Origin: Gadus chalcogrammus
Lineage: Eukaryota; Chordata; Actinopteri; Gadiformes; Gadidae
Length of the DNA: 64,000 nucleotides
NCBI RefSeq assembly: GCF_026213295.1
Contig: NC_079417.1
Coordinates: forward strand, 8,214,384-8,278,383
Reading direction: 5' to 3'
Under the pieces are notes generated by a model. It did no database searches. It saw only the letters and a list, made by a program, of their open reading frames with translations, and had not been told where the DNA came from. The position numbers were made by a program, and so were the translations under genes. Of the stretch, positions 63,813 through 64,000 are shown piece by piece; the stretch's first letter is position 1, and the number at the start of each line of letters is the position of its first letter.

Positions 63813-64000
63813 ATGGCAGGACACTCCTTTTCTCTGCCATCCGTCCTGTTACATAACTCTCCCCTGCTCTGTGTGGAAGGAACGTGGGAGCAAGCTGTTC
63901 CTGGGATTTGATTACAAATTCTTGATTAATAATTAAAAAGTCCACCATTCCTTTTAGATGATAAGTACCTTAGTACTGTTCATGACCGTGCCTGTGTGTG

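Overview
The window is vertebrate nuclear DNA, almost certainly from a teleost fish. The genes are split by GT-AG introns, their proteins match vertebrate families along their full length, and the non-coding DNA carries fish-type tRNA-derived SINE fragments and a fold-back MITE. Long pure dinucleotide arrays are very dense: about ten arrays of roughly 60-200 bp, nearly all right of 33 kb. That density recalls gadiform (cod-like) genomes, but this placement is inference. No bacterial or viral genes, CRISPR arrays or intact tRNA/rRNA genes were seen.

Layout: (1) 1-3465 is upstream DNA with no recognisable coding sequence. (2) 3466-17438 (+) is golga3 (golgin A3), rebuilt here as 23 coding exons that join in frame to 1542 codons. 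(3) 17.9-20.4 kb is an intergenic gap and the ankle2 leader region. (4) 20457-26756 (+) is ankle2 (LEM-like domain plus ankyrin repeats), 12 coding exons, 966 codons. (5) 28339-30448 (-) is pgam5 (mitochondrial PGAM-family Ser/Thr phosphatase), 6 exons, 300 codons, tail-to-tail with ankle2; their poly(A) signals lie about 90 bp apart. (6) 30449-31328 is an 880-bp head-to-head promoter interval. (7) 31329 to the window end (+) is the start of zdhhc8 (palmitoyltransferase): exon 1 at 31329-31432, a 32.1-kb first intron, exon 2 at 63537-63658, and the start of intron 2. Everything between 31.4 and 63.5 kb is this one intron. It holds microsatellites, minisatellites, SINE-like fragments and a few AT-rich homeodomain-motif clusters, and no nested gene that I can support.

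The genes do not form a pathway. golga3 acts at the Golgi, ankle2 at the nuclear envelope/ER through BAF dephosphorylation, pgam5 at mitochondria, and zdhhc8 in protein S-palmitoylation. The order golga3-ankle2-pgam5 matches the human 12q24.33 neighbourhood, whereas human ZDHHC8 lies on 22q11, so the pgam5-zdhhc8 junction is a lineage-specific arrangement.

The most notable local features are: a 68-77 bp minisatellite in golga3 intron 12 that has multiplied the end of exon 12 together with its splice donor; a five-run G-quadruplex motif on the zdhhc8 exon 2 donor, followed directly by 120 bp of GT repeat; a pgam5 protein without the KEAP1-binding ESGE-type motif; and an ankle2 reading frame that begins directly at the LEM domain. 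I found no clearly novel biological system.
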